The notes: generated from the letters alone by a model not told the origin. Shown: positions 8,628 through 16,045, numbered from the stretch's first letter. The stretch is DNA of 19,696 nt from Chloroflexota bacterium (GCA_020849725.1 JADLAZ010000189.1:1-19696); one strand, 5' to 3'. Numbers and translations are program-made.

Positions 8628-9986
8628 TCAGTCCAGCGACAGCACCCACGATGGTCGGGCCGGGAAGAGCGCGGTCAGCAGCGCCGGCGCGTCATCGTCG
8701 GCCCAGACATCCGGGAAGGCGGCGGTCAGTGCGGCCAGGTCGCGGTGGCCGAAGAGCACCTGCAGGAAGACGAGCGGCGGAAAGCCGGCGTGAGCCGGCT
8801 CACCCCACTCCTCCGCTTGCCAGTCTTCGGCCAGCGTCAGCCGGCCGGCCTCGAACTGGAGCCGCAGGCCACCGCGATAGAACGTCAGCCGCAACTCGCC
8901 ACTCCAGCCGTCGGCGACCGAGCCGGCCAGCCGCGCCTCCAGCACCGGCGCCACGTGGTGGAGGAAAGCCGGCAGGTCTGGCACGCGCACGTACCAGGCG
9001 CCGCCCGGTGGGCGTTGGATGACCCGCGCCGGATGCAACGCGGCATAGACGGGGTGCGGGCGCTGGCCGAAGGCGAAGTGGAGCGCGTCGATGGGCGTGG
9101 CCTGGGCGTCGACCACGAGCGTGGCCGCCTGATCGCGCAGTGCCCGCATGACCGGCGACAGCACCCGCAGCAGCGCCACGCCATCGACGACGCCCAGGCC
9201 AATGACCGCTAACGCGCCGCGCCGCTGGGTACGCCAGACCATGACGTAGCCGACCGGCCGACCGGCCGGCTCGACGATCAGGAGCGTCGACCAGCCCTCG
9301 CCCGAGGCCGGGTTCTGCTCGGTCATCACCCAGCGCCAGTAGGTCGGCGGGATGGCGACCGACACCGGTCCGGCGGCGCGCTCGCGGTCGTAGAGCGGCT
9401 GGATGATGGGGAGGTCGGCTGGTGTCGCCAGGCGCAGTGCGTACGGCTCGGCGGCGCCGTCGGCCAGCGCCGGAATGGCGCCGAGCGGCAGGCTCCAGCC
9501 ACCACCACCGTCGAACGCGTACTCGTAGCCGAACTGGCGGTAGTAGTAGTCGATGCCGGTGATGGCGAGCACCAGGTCGCCGCGAGCGGCGCTGCGGGCG
9601 TGGAGTACCTCGAAGAGGCGTCGGACCAGGCCGCGCCGGCGGACGTCGGGGTGGCTGGCGACCGCCTCCGGCCGGCCGACCGGCAGGTCAACGCCGCCGT
9701 ACTGCCAGCGCTGGGTCATGAGATTAGCGGCGGCGACGACGCGCCCGCCGTCGATCTCCTCGATCAGTGCGAAATCGGTGGGGCTGACCAGTGGATGCCG
9801 GCCGGTCTGCAGATCAGCCAGCCAGGCGACCGTCAGCGGATCGATCGGGTCATCGGCGTGGTCGCGGTAGACGTGCGTGTAGAGCGCGGCGAGGCGCTCG
9901 CCGTCGGCCGCGGTCGCCCAGCGCAGGCGCAGCCCGTCGTCGAGATCGCACTGATAGCCGGCTGCGGCCAGCGCCAGATCGATCAT
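8628..9986 (-). CDS. Eis-like GNAT N-acetyltransferase
   Basis: A 452-residue acetyl-CoA-dependent N-acetyltransferase of the Eis/enhanced-intracellular-survival architecture: N-terminal GNAT domain, second GNAT-like domain and C-terminal sterol-carrier-like domain. The first domain has the acetyl-CoA loop VASHPDVRRRGLVRRLF (109-125) and the characteristic GIDYYYRQFGYEYA (144-157). A second GNAT-like segment follows (YALRLATPADLPIIQPLY onward), and the C-terminal part reads GELRLTFYRGGLRLQFEAG. Members acetylate aminoglycosides, polyamines or protein lysines; the substrate here is unknown. ATG 9986 was chosen over GTG 10055 because AAAGG precedes it by 8 nt and because a -10-like box lies just downstream of 10055. 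It converges on the aldolase with a 35-nt gap and no clear terminator. Confidence 0.85.
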   Translation of the reverse strand: MIDLALAAAGYQCDLDDGLRLRWATAADGERLAALYTHVYRDHADDPIDPLTVAWLADLQTGRHPLVSPTDFALIEEIDGGRVVAAANLMTQRWQYGGVDLPVGRPEAVASHPDVRRRGLVRRLFEVLHARSAARGDLVLAITGIDYYYRQFGYEYAFDGGGGWSLPLGAIPALADGAAEPYALRLATPADLPIIQPLYDRERAAGPVSVAIPPTYWRWVMTEQNPASGEGWSTLLIVEPAGRPVGYVMVWRTQRRGALAVIGLGVVDGVALLRVLSPVMRALRDQAATLVVDAQATPIDALHFAFGQRPHPVYAALHPARVIQRPPGGAWYVRVPDLPAFLHHVAPVLEARLAGSVADGWSGELRLTFYRGGLRLQFEAGRLTLAEDWQAEEWGEPAHAGFPPLVFLQVLFGHRDLAALTAAFPDVWADDDAPALLTALFPARPSWVLSLD

Positions 9987-10035
9987 CGAACGAGCCTTTC
10001 CCACCGGGCCGGCGTCTGTCGCGCCACGCCCAGCG

Positions 10036-10041
10036 ATTGTA
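10036..10041 (-). promoter_or_regulatory. Candidate -10 box of the acetyltransferase gene
   Basis: On the minus strand TACAAT lies 49 nt upstream of ATG 9986. No good -35 is seen at the expected distance. If real, it rules out the GTG start at 10055. Confidence 0.4.
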
Positions 10042-10108
10042 CCCGATCTGGCCACAGGCTAGATTTTGACCGTCAGTTCCGTCTGATTGTCTGATTTCAA
10101 TTAGTCGC

Positions 10109-10137
10109 TTGACATTGGTCGAATACTGCAGTAGACT
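10109..10137 (+). promoter_or_regulatory. Strong sigma-70-type promoter of the DUF2089/DUF4097 operon
   Basis: A perfect -35 TTGACA (10109-10114), a 17-nt spacer and -10 TAGACT (10132-10137). The stretch is AT-richer than its surroundings. Transcription would start near 10144, giving a leader of only about 15 nt that carries the ribosome site. Confidence 0.82.
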
Positions 10138-10147
10138 GGGTGGCAAG

Positions 10148-10155
10148 AAAGGAGG
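10148..10155 (+). promoter_or_regulatory. Shine-Dalgarno site deciding the DUF2089 start
   Basis: AAAGGAGG ends 4 nt before ATG 10160. A longer in-frame TTG at 10109 is the -35 box itself and cannot be the start. Confidence 0.8.
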
Positions 10156-10159
10156 CGAC

Positions 10160-10558
10160 ATGCACCCCGCCCCTGGCCGTTGCCCCACCTGTGCCCAGCC
10201 GCTCGAAACGCGCGAGCTGGCTTGTCCCACCTGCGCCACGACCGTGCGCGGCCGCTGGGCGCCGGACCCATTCCGCCGGTTGACGCGCGAGCAGGTCACC
10301 TTCCTGCGGCTGTTCGTGACCAGCCGCGGCAACTTGAGCGATGTCGAGCGGGCGCTCGGCGTCTCGTATCCCACCGTGCGGGCCAAGCTGGACGACCTGA
10401 TCGCCGCTCTGGACGAGCCATCGCCCACACCGCCCGCACCAGTGACCGACCACCCCGACCGCCAGTCCCTGCTGGCCGCAGTCGCCCGCGGCGAGCTGGA
10501 TATCGACACGGCGCTGGCGCGCCTGCGCCGGCCACCCACCGAGGAGCCATCACGATGA
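10160..10558 (+). CDS. DUF2089-family zinc-ribbon/HTH protein
   Basis: A 132-residue small cytoplasmic protein, probably DNA-binding. Cys8-x2-Cys11 and Cys22-x2-Cys25 (both CPTC) form a zinc ribbon. Residues about 38-83 (FRRLTREQVTFLRLFVTSRG, then NLSDVERALGVSYPTVRAKL) are a helix-turn-helix as in DUF2089 proteins. After a Pro-rich linker, residues 101-124 (RQSLLAAVARGELDIDTALA) look like a SHOCT-like helical hairpin that is repeated at the C-terminus of the next gene's product. The stop codon overlaps the next start in ATGA (10555-10558), so the pair is translationally coupled. Likely role, by inference: transcriptional control of its own operon. Confidence 0.85.
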   Translation: MHPAPGRCPTCAQPLETRELACPTCATTVRGRWAPDPFRRLTREQVTFLRLFVTSRGNLSDVERALGVSYPTVRAKLDDLIAALDEPSPTPPAPVTDHPDRQSLLAAVARGELDIDTALARLRRPPTEEPSR

Positions 10559-11898
10559 CGCACTTCGACGACGATATCTGGACTGCCGATGCGCCCCTCG
10601 ACCAGCAACTGGCGGGCGACGATGTGCGTCAGGTGATGATCGACGCCGGCCACGGCGACCTCGACGTCGCCTGGCACGAGTCGAACACGGTGCTGGTGCA
10701 TGGTCCCAGCGCCGCGGCGGAGCGCCAGGCGGATACGCTGGTGATCCACCGCCGCCGCAAGGGAGATCGGCTGGCAGTGACGCTGCCACAGGCGCTGCCC
10801 ACCTGCACCATCAGCGTGCACCACGGCCGGCTGACGCTGACGGGCAGCCGCGGCATCGTCCAGGCCAGCACCGGCAGCGGTAGCATCCACGTCGAAGACG
10901 GCCAGGGCGAGCTGACGCTCCATACCGGCAGCGGTAGCATCCACGTCGAGCGACAGGCCGGGCCGCTCGCCGGCAAGACCGGCTCCGGCTCAGTCCACCT
11001 GGCCAACATCGATGGTCCGATCGAGGCGCAGACCGGCAGCGGCTCGATCCGGGTCACCGGCGGCGCCGGCGATCTGCAAGCCCGCACCGGCTCGGGCGCC
11101 ATCCGAGTCGAGACGCGGGTCGGTGGTCGGCTGTCGCTCACCACCGGCAGCGGCAGCATCAGGATCGACGGGGGCCAGGCCGCGGCGACCGATGCCCGCA
11201 CCGGCTCTGGCTCGATCCACTGCTCGGCGGTGCTCGGCCCGGCCCGCCACGAGCTGACGACGAATGTCGGCTCGATCGCGCTGGGCGTGCCCCGCGGTCT
11301 GCCGGCCCGCATCGAGGCGACCACGCCGCAGGGAAGCATTCACACGACGCTGCCGCTGGTGACGGTCGGCCAGCGCGGTCCGAAAAGCCTGTTCGGCCGC
11401 CGGCTGGTCGGCAGCCTGGGCGAGGGTGAGTCCCGGGCCGACATCAGCCTGCGCACGGGCCGCGGCGACATCCGGCTCGGCTGGCTCGACGACTGGCCAG
11501 TCACGGGCGCGCCAGGCAGCGCTGGCGCGCCCGACGACGCCTGGTCGAATGTGTCCTCCTCCCTGGGGCGCGCGGTGGGTGACCTGGCCGAGCGCATCAC
11601 GCGCGATGTCGCCAGCGCCCTCGCACCAGAGATCTTCCCGACGCGCCCGACGCCGATCCCGCGACCCGCCGCCCCGGATGGCGGCGTGCCCGCGCCGCCG
11701 CCATTACCCGTCGGTCGCGCCGAGCCAGCCTTTCTCCCCACCCCGCCCCCCGCCGCACCCCCGACCACGCGCGAGGCCGAGCAGCGGCGCGTGCTGGCGG
11801 CGCTGGCCACCGGCGAGATCACAGTCGCCGAGGCCGAGCGCCTGCTGGCGGCGCTGGAAACTCATCTCGCCGAGGTCGGCGGCCCGCCCGATCGCTAA
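10555..11898 (+). CDS. DUF4097-like beta-helix repeat protein with SHOCT-like C-terminus
   Basis: A 447-residue protein without signal peptide or clear membrane segment. Residues 1-105 form a beta-rich N-terminal part. From 106 to about 221 there are seven TGSGS[I/V] or TGSGAI units (starting at 106, 124, 142, 160, 178, 197 and 216) spaced 18-19 residues, followed by weaker copies (NVGSIAL, TPQGSIH, TGRGDIRL). This is the hallmark of DUF4097 putative adhesin/beta-helix proteins. Residues about 325-360 may form an amphipathic helix, then comes a Pro-rich linker and a C-terminal SHOCT-like hairpin (EQRRVLAALATGEITVAEAE, 409-428) like that of the DUF2089 partner. It is coupled to DUF2089 by the ATGA overlap. 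Function is unproven; an envelope or stress scaffold, as suggested for YvlB-type proteins, is possible. Confidence 0.83.
   Translation: MTHFDDDIWTADAPLDQQLAGDDVRQVMIDAGHGDLDVAWHESNTVLVHGPSAAAERQADTLVIHRRRKGDRLAVTLPQALPTCTISVHHGRLTLTGSRGIVQASTGSGSIHVEDGQGELTLHTGSGSIHVERQAGPLAGKTGSGSVHLANIDGPIEAQTGSGSIRVTGGAGDLQARTGSGAIRVETRVGGRLSLTTGSGSIRIDGGQAAATDARTGSGSIHCSAVLGPARHELTTNVGSIALGVPRGLPARIEATTPQGSIHTTLPLVTVGQRGPKSLFGRRLVGSLGEGESRADISLRTGRGDIRLGWLDDWPVTGAPGSAGAPDDAWSNVSSSLGRAVGDLAERITRDVASALAPEIFPTRPTPIPRPAAPDGGVPAPPPLPVGRAEPAFLPTPPPAAPPTTREAEQRRVLAALATGEITVAEAERLLAALETHLAEVGGPPDR
10870..11217 (+). repeat. In-gene tandem repeat coding TGSGSI units
   Basis: Seven copies with a period of 54-57 bp; the first two share ACCGGCAGCGGTAGCATCCA exactly (from 10870 and 10924). 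They give the repeated strands of the DUF4097 fold. Confidence 0.85.
11504..11533. repeat. Perfect 12-bp inverted repeat inside the DUF4097 gene
   Basis: CGGGCGCGCCAG (11504-11515) pairs exactly with 11522-11533 around a 6-nt loop. It lies in DNA for a Gly/Ala/Pro-rich linker (TGAPGSAGAPD) after the repeat domain. Confidence 0.65.
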
Positions 11899-12001
11899 CC
11901 CTCGACCATCACCCACCCATGCCTCCTGTGTCTCTCGCGGTTCCCCTTCCGCTCTATGTTTCCCGGGCCTCCTGGCCCCTCAGCCACGAAGGATCCCGAC
12001 C

Positions 12002-13255
12002 ATGCGCCTGCTCCGCCAGCATCCTTCCTTCGCCCGACTGTGGCTGGCCAACCTGATCAACGAGACCGGCAACTGGGTGTTGATCATCGCACTGCCGTTT
12101 TATGTCTACGATCTGACCGGATCGACGCTGGCGACGGGGGCCATGTTCATGGCCGCGGTCGTGCCGCGTCTGGCACTCGGCTCGGTCGCCGGCGTCTTCG
12201 TCGACCGCTGGGACCGGCGCCGCACCGCCGTCATCGCCGACCTGGCGCGGGTGGTTGTGCTGATGCCGCTGCTGCTGGTGCGCTCGCCGGAGCTGGTCTG
12301 GGTCGTCTACGTCGTCGGCTTCACCGAAACGATGCTCGGGCAGTTCGCCGGGCCGGCCAAGACGGCGCTGCTGCCGCGGCTGGTGGCCACCGACGAGATC
12401 GTGGCAGCCAACGGCCTGTACGCGATGAGCAGCGAGGTCAACCGCCTGATCGGCCCGCTGCTCGGTGCGGCCTTGCTCGGCGCCGTCGGGCTGAGCGGCA
12501 TCGTCCTGTTCGATAGCGCGACCTTCCTGGTCTCCGGCCTGCTCATTACCCTGATCGCCGCGCCGGCCGGTCATTCACCGGCGACGGAGACGCCGCCGGC
12601 GGCCGGCGCGCTGCGCCGGGTCGGCGCCGAGTGGCTGGCTGGTCTGCGGTTGGTGCGGCACGACCGTCTGGCCTGGGCCATCTTCGCCGGCCTTGGCGTG
12701 GCCACCGTTGGCGAAGGCATGCTGAACGTGGTGTTGGTGCCGTTTGTGCGGCAGGTGCTCGGCGGCGGCCCGACCGAGTTCGGCTGGATCATGGCCGCCC
12801 AGGCCATCGGCGGGCTGAGCGGCGGCCTGGTGCTGAGCCGGTGGGGCGATCGGCTGCCAGTGCGGTGGCTCGTGCCGGCCAGCGGCGCCCTGCTGGGCTT
12901 GCTGCTGGTGGTGTTCTCATTCGGCCCGCCACTGGCGCTGGTGCTGGCGCTAGCCGGGCTGGCCGGGCTGGCCGTCATGGGGTTCTACGCCACGCTCTTC
13001 GCACTCCTGCAGCGCGGTGTCGGCGACGCGTATCGAGGGCGGGTGCTGGGTGCGCTGGCAACGACGACGGCGCTGCTAGCGCTGCTGGGCATGATGCTGG
13101 CCGGGCTGCTGGGCGAGTGGCTCGGGCCGGCGCCGCTCGTCGCCGCCGACGGCGCCCTGGCGCTGCTGGCGGCCGGACTGGTCGCCGCGCTGCTGCCGCG
13201 GTCCACCGCTGCCCGCGGCGCGGCGCTGGCCGAGGCGCCGGCGGCGGGCCGCTGA
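12002..13255 (+). CDS. MFS transporter (MFS_3/EntS-like)
   Basis: A 417-residue inner-membrane permease with about 12 hydrophobic segments. It starts RQHPSFARLWLANLINETGN, typical of MFS_3 exporters, and has the loop 2-3 motif GSVAGVFVDRWDRRR (60-74), plus AGPAKTALLPRLVATDEIVAANGL and the second-half YRGRVLGAL. Substrate is unknown; relatives export siderophores or drugs. AAGGA precedes ATG 12002 by 8 nt; the reading frame extends much further upstream but there it only shadows the DUF4097 gene. The 103 nt from DUF4097 hold no convincing promoter or terminator apart from a small GGGCC/GGCCC hairpin, so co-transcription is possible. Its stop is 10 nt from the end of the convergent Rdx gene. 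Confidence 0.88.
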   Translation: MRLLRQHPSFARLWLANLINETGNWVLIIALPFYVYDLTGSTLATGAMFMAAVVPRLALGSVAGVFVDRWDRRRTAVIADLARVVVLMPLLLVRSPELVWVVYVVGFTETMLGQFAGPAKTALLPRLVATDEIVAANGLYAMSSEVNRLIGPLLGAALLGAVGLSGIVLFDSATFLVSGLLITLIAAPAGHSPATETPPAAGALRRVGAEWLAGLRLVRHDRLAWAIFAGLGVATVGEGMLNVVLVPFVRQVLGGGPTEFGWIMAAQAIGGLSGGLVLSRWGDRLPVRWLVPASGALLGLLLVVFSFGPPLALVLALAGLAGLAVMGFYATLFALLQRGVGDAYRGRVLGALATTTALLALLGMMLAGLLGEWLGPAPLVAADGALALLAAGLVAALLPRSTAARGAALAEAPAAGR

Positions 13256-13265
13256 GCCGGCGCAC

Positions 13266-13535
13266 TCACCCCGGCGCGGGCGCGCCGTCCAGCCGCTGGC
13301 GCACCACCGCCACGATGTCGTCCGCCTTGGGAAAGAGCCCGCTCGCGCGGGTCGAGTGGATCAGGTCGCCGTCGACGACGACCTCCAGCTCGCCATGGAC
13401 GGCCGGCACGATCTCGATGCGGCGCAGGTACATGTGGAACTCGTCCATCAGCCGGCGCACGAGGCGCAGCGTCGGCTCCTCGTAGCCGCACTCGGCGCAG
13501 TAGGTGATCGAAATGCTGACCGGCTGCCGGACCAT
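13266..13535 (-). CDS. Rdx/SelW-like CxxC thioredoxin-fold protein
   Basis: An 89-residue protein of the Rdx (SelT/SelW/SelH) family, presumed to be a thiol redox protein. It has the family pattern: beta strand VSISITYC with Cys13-Ala-Glu-Cys16, helix LRLVRRLMDEF, strand IEIVPAVHGELEVVVDG, then LIHSTRASGLFPKADDIV, which matches the usual LIxSKxxxGxFP segment. Cysteine is encoded directly; no selenocysteine is needed. ATG 13535 is preferred (GGGG 6 nt upstream); GTG 13568 in frame is an alternative. It lies 84 nt downstream of the DnaD-like gene on the same strand. Confidence 0.82.
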   Translation of the reverse strand: MVRQPVSISITYCAECGYEEPTLRLVRRLMDEFHMYLRRIEIVPAVHGELEVVVDGDLIHSTRASGLFPKADDIVAVVRQRLDGAPAPG

Positions 13536-13594
13536 GCCTTTCCCCCTGCCACGCGTGCCCAGGCGCACCGCCGGCGTGACGGTACACCGGCGTC

Positions 13595-13623
13595 AGCTTA
13601 GCGGTGGCCGCCGGGCGGGTCAA
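13595..13623 (-). promoter_or_regulatory. Candidate promoter for the Rdx-like gene
   Basis: On the minus strand TTGACC (13618-13623), 17-nt spacer, TAAGCT (13595-13600). The -35 is good, the -10 is poor, and the TTGA overlaps the stop codon of the gene upstream. Confidence 0.35.
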
Positions 13624-15116
13624 TTGCCCCTCGCCACGGCTGCCGCCGTGGCCAGCGCGGCCACCGGCGTCAGTTGGCCGCCGACCGGACGGCCGAGGAC
13701 GGCGCTCAGTCCCATGATCAGACGCGGCTGCAGACGGGCCACGATCGCCGGCGGGGCTGGCGCCAGTGTCGCCACCAGCAGCGCCGGCCGGTCGGACGCG
13801 ATCGCATCGGCCCAGCCGGCCAGCACCGCGCCGCGCAGGTACGGATCGGCCGACAGTCCGGCAGCGGTCAGCGCCGCCCGCAGCACCGCCGCCGGCGCGG
13901 CCGGCAACCCAGCGATCGTGACCGGTGGCGCCCAGGTTGGGCTGACTGGCGCGGCCGAGTCAGCCACCGCGCCGCTGACCGCCGCGCACTCGACCGTCGT
14001 GATACTTCCAGGAGCAGGTGGGTTGGCCAGAGCCGCCGCCTCGGCGCTGGATTCGCGTCCCACGGTGGCAGCCGGCGGCGCGTCGGCGTGGTCACCGGCC
14101 AGCCAGCGCTCGAGGATGCGCGCCACGCGCCGCGGGGCGACGTAGGCGCTGCCCGCCTCGACCGCCTCGACGATCGCTTCACCGACGCGCGTCCAGCCGG
14201 CGGCGGCGTCACCACCGGCGGCTCGCGCCACGAGCGCCGCCAGTTGGCCAAGCCGCTGCCGCTCGAGCGCGCTGGCCGGGCGACCGTTGGCGGCTTGCCA
14301 GAGATCGAGCGCACCATCAGCGGCCGTCATGGCCGCTGGTGGCGCAGCCGGCTGCGCCACCAGCGATGCCGGCTCGGGGGCGGTAGCGGCAGGGGGTGTC
14401 GTCGCAGACGTCACCGCGCGGGTGGGTGCCTCGGCCGTGTCCGGGGCCGGCTGTCCGCGATTGATTGCCGGCTCAGTCATGGTCACGCGCGAATGCGCGC
14501 TTGTGGTCGTGGTCGATCCGGCTGTCTGAGTCGCGTCTTCGGATCGGTTCCCGCACGGAACCGGGACCGGTGCGTGGATGGCTACCGGTCCCGGTTCCCC
14601 ACCAGGCGCCGGGGGCACAGTGGCGGGTGGCGTGACGGGCACGGCCGGCGGCTCGCCGGGTGGGTTGGCCAGGGTGTAGCGTCGCAGGCGCGCGGCCAGG
14701 GCCGGGTCGCGCTCGGCCAGCGGCGCCAGCCGGGACAGCGCGGCGGCGGTCGGCGGTGGCGCCTGGCGCTCGACGCGGTAGAAGGCGCGCTGCACGGCCG
14801 GGCCATGGCCGGGCACCGGCCGGTGGCGCACCGTCAGCAAGCCGGCCGCCGCCAGCAGCCGGTTGAGGCGCACCAGTCGTGCTCGCCCCCAGCCGGTCAG
14901 CCGCGCTAGCTCGTCGAGTGTCACCGCTGCCCAGCCCGGCGCGCTCGCGCCCGGCCGGTGGTCGGCGGTAGCCAGGTAGAAGTCGAGCAGGCCCAGGCCC
15001 TCGGGGCCGATCAGCGGCAACCAGGCGCGGGCGAGGTGGTTGGCATTCCAGTACCAGCCACGCGGCGGCGGCCGGTCGGCGGCGCACGGGTCCGGCTGGG
15101 GGAGTGGGCAAGCCAT
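13620..15116 (-). CDS. DnaD-like replication/helix-turn-helix protein, composite
   Basis: A 498-residue cytoplasmic protein that looks built from replication-protein modules. Residues about 22-115 are a winged helix: LPLIGPEGLGLLDFYLAT resembles DnaD N-domains, and LDELARLTGWGRARLVRLNR is the helix-turn-helix. Residues about 155-265 are a Pro/Thr/Ala linker. Residues 268-341 (WQAANGRPASALERQRLGQL through RRVARILERWLAG) resemble the DnaD/DnaB_2 C-domain. Residues about 404-486 (LLVATLAPAPPAIVARLQPR, then LIMGLSAVLGRPVGGQLTPV) recall the DnaA N-terminal or related domain. GGGAGG precedes ATG 15116 by 8 nt, deciding it over ATG 15218. A role in primosome assembly or replication start is inference; a transcription factor is the main alternative. 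Confidence 0.7.
   Translation of the reverse strand: MACPLPQPDPCAADRPPPRGWYWNANHLARAWLPLIGPEGLGLLDFYLATADHRPGASAPGWAAVTLDELARLTGWGRARLVRLNRLLAAAGLLTVRHRPVPGHGPAVQRAFYRVERQAPPPTAAALSRLAPLAERDPALAARLRRYTLANPPGEPPAVPVTPPATVPPAPGGEPGPVAIHAPVPVPCGNRSEDATQTAGSTTTTSAHSRVTMTEPAINRGQPAPDTAEAPTRAVTSATTPPAATAPEPASLVAQPAAPPAAMTAADGALDLWQAANGRPASALERQRLGQLAALVARAAGGDAAAGWTRVGEAIVEAVEAGSAYVAPRRVARILERWLAGDHADAPPAATVGRESSAEAAALANPPAPGSITTVECAAVSGAVADSAAPVSPTWAPPVTIAGLPAAPAAVLRAALTAAGLSADPYLRGAVLAGWADAIASDRPALLVATLAPAPPAIVARLQPRLIMGLSAVLGRPVGGQLTPVAALATAAAVARGN
14318..14365. repeat. Overlapping palindromes, including a perfect 32-bp palindrome
   Basis: 14334-14365 is a perfect 32-bp palindrome centred on CAGCC|GGCTG with no loop. 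Its left arm also takes part in a second perfect stem, CAGCGGCC (14318-14325) with 14331-14338 around GTCAT. The two structures are mutually exclusive. They lie in the linker-coding DNA of the DnaD-like gene. Confidence 0.8.
14545..14598. repeat. Competing inverted repeats in the DnaD-like gene linker
   Basis: GGAACCGGGACCGGT (14557-14571) pairs exactly with 14584-14598 over a 12-nt loop. Its first bases also pair with CGGTTCC (14545-14551) over a 5-nt loop. The third-arm arrangement means two alternative hairpins can form. Confidence 0.75.
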
Positions 15117-15185
15117 CGCGCAACCCTCCCGGTGGGTGGGCCGGCGGCGACCATGCGGGCACAAACTCCCCCAACAGACCGGCGA

Positions 15186-15214
15186 TTGACGGCCGACTCG
15201 GGGAATGCTAGAAT
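15186..15214 (+). promoter_or_regulatory. Strong orphan promoter pointing right
   Basis: TTGACG (15186-15191), a 17-nt spacer and TAGAAT (15209-15214), one base off consensus in each hexamer. It lies upstream of, and points away from, the DnaD-like gene, toward the 3' end of the XRE gene. No convincing protein gene follows on this strand until 16276. Confidence 0.65.
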
Positions 15215-15624
15215 GCACGCGGAGGGCGCACGCAACGTCGACCCACCGACCGATAGCTCGCCGATCAGCCCGGAACAGCGGCCAACTGGGGCCGGGCTGG
15301 CGGCAACGACGGTCAGGTGGCAGTGCTCTCGCGAACGGGTCGGACGCGCCAACGTCCTGGCCCGTTCGGCGTGCCTGACGGTCCGGCGGTCAGCGGCTAC
15401 GGTGGATGCATCGGTCGCCTCCTCGCCGGCGGGCGTGGCGCTGACGCTCGACCCGGCCGTGGTTCGGGCCGTCCGCCGCGCGGCCTCATCATGCCATATC
15501 GGCATCGGTGTTGTCGAATCAACACGGATTCCGCCAGATCACTGCTACGACGCAATGGCATCGCGTACAGACAACGGCTGTGCCCCGCCGGCGGTATCGG
15601 GTTGGTAATTGTGCAGTCTTGGCA
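15215..15624 (+). other. Region without a convincing gene; possible non-coding transcript
   Basis: With 15117-15214 this is the largest gene-free stretch. Open frames exist on both strands but show no ribosome site, no family motif and no start fitting the promoter. Several stems can form: CGAACGGG (15332-15339) with CCCGTTCG (15361-15368), nested inside GTCAGG (15312-15317) and CCTGAC (15374-15379); ATGCC/GGCAT near 15490; and GTGTTG/CAACAC near 15510-15530. The part from about 15485 is less GC-rich. A structured RNA from the 15186 promoter, or the leader of the leftward DnaD-like gene, are both possible; neither is shown. Confidence 0.3.
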
Positions 15625-15996
15625 TCACGGGCTGGCCGGCGCCAGCGCGTCCAGCAGCGCGTCCAGCAGGCGCTCGATCTGGTCGCGTCGGGCCGGCGCG
15701 GCCGCGGCCAGCAAAGCCAGCAACCGGGCGACCGGGGCGCTGCCGGCCACGGCGGCCAGGTCGGGCGGCGCCAGGCCGGCCGCCAGGAACAGGCGCAGGC
15801 GGCCGGCCGCATCCACGCTCAGCGCCTGCGCCAGTGCCTCGACCACGTCGGGTGTCGGCGCGGCCTGGGCGCCGGCCAACAGCCGCCCGACGTAGGCCCG
15901 CGTCACCCCTGCCCGTCGGGCCAGTTCGGCCTGGGTGACGCCGGCCGCGGCCAGCGCCGTCGCCAACTCCTGCGCCAGCGCGATCTCGCTCGTCAT
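15625..15996 (-). CDS. XRE-family helix-turn-helix regulator
   Basis: A 123-residue Cro/C1-type DNA-binding protein. Residues 21-42 (TQAELARRAGVTRAYVGRLL plus AG) are the helix-turn-helix, inside an HTH_3-like domain of about residues 5-62. The rest (LRLFLAAGLAPPDLAAVAGS and a Leu/Ala-rich helical tail with RRDQIERLLDALLDAL) is probably a dimerisation segment. AGGAGG lies 4 nt before ATG 15996; the longer frame to 16116 would run through the promoter. The promoter contains a perfect operator-like palindrome, suggesting autoregulation. The gene lies 508 nt upstream of the DnaD-like gene on the same strand. Confidence 0.85.
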   Translation of the reverse strand: MTSEIALAQELATALAAAGVTQAELARRAGVTRAYVGRLLAGAQAAPTPDVVEALAQALSVDAAGRLRLFLAAGLAPPDLAAVAGSAPVARLLALLAAAAPARRDQIERLLDALLDALAPASP

Positions 15997-16045
15997 GCAC
16001 CCTCCTGTTGCCGGATAAGTTACACGCCGTGCTAGCGGTGTGTGG

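Noticed and set aside
9850..10944. 364-residue leftward open frame across the acetyltransferase/DUF2089 promoter region
   Set aside because: It runs antisense to two well-supported genes and through their promoters, with shadow-like composition.
13256..13265. Terminator between the convergent MFS and Rdx genes
   Set aside because: Only 10 bp separate the stop codons, with no stem or T-tract.
14958..15608. 216-residue rightward open frame covering the orphan promoter
   Set aside because: It begins inside the DnaD-like gene, shows no motif, and no internal start has a ribosome site. A small protein within it cannot be fully excluded.
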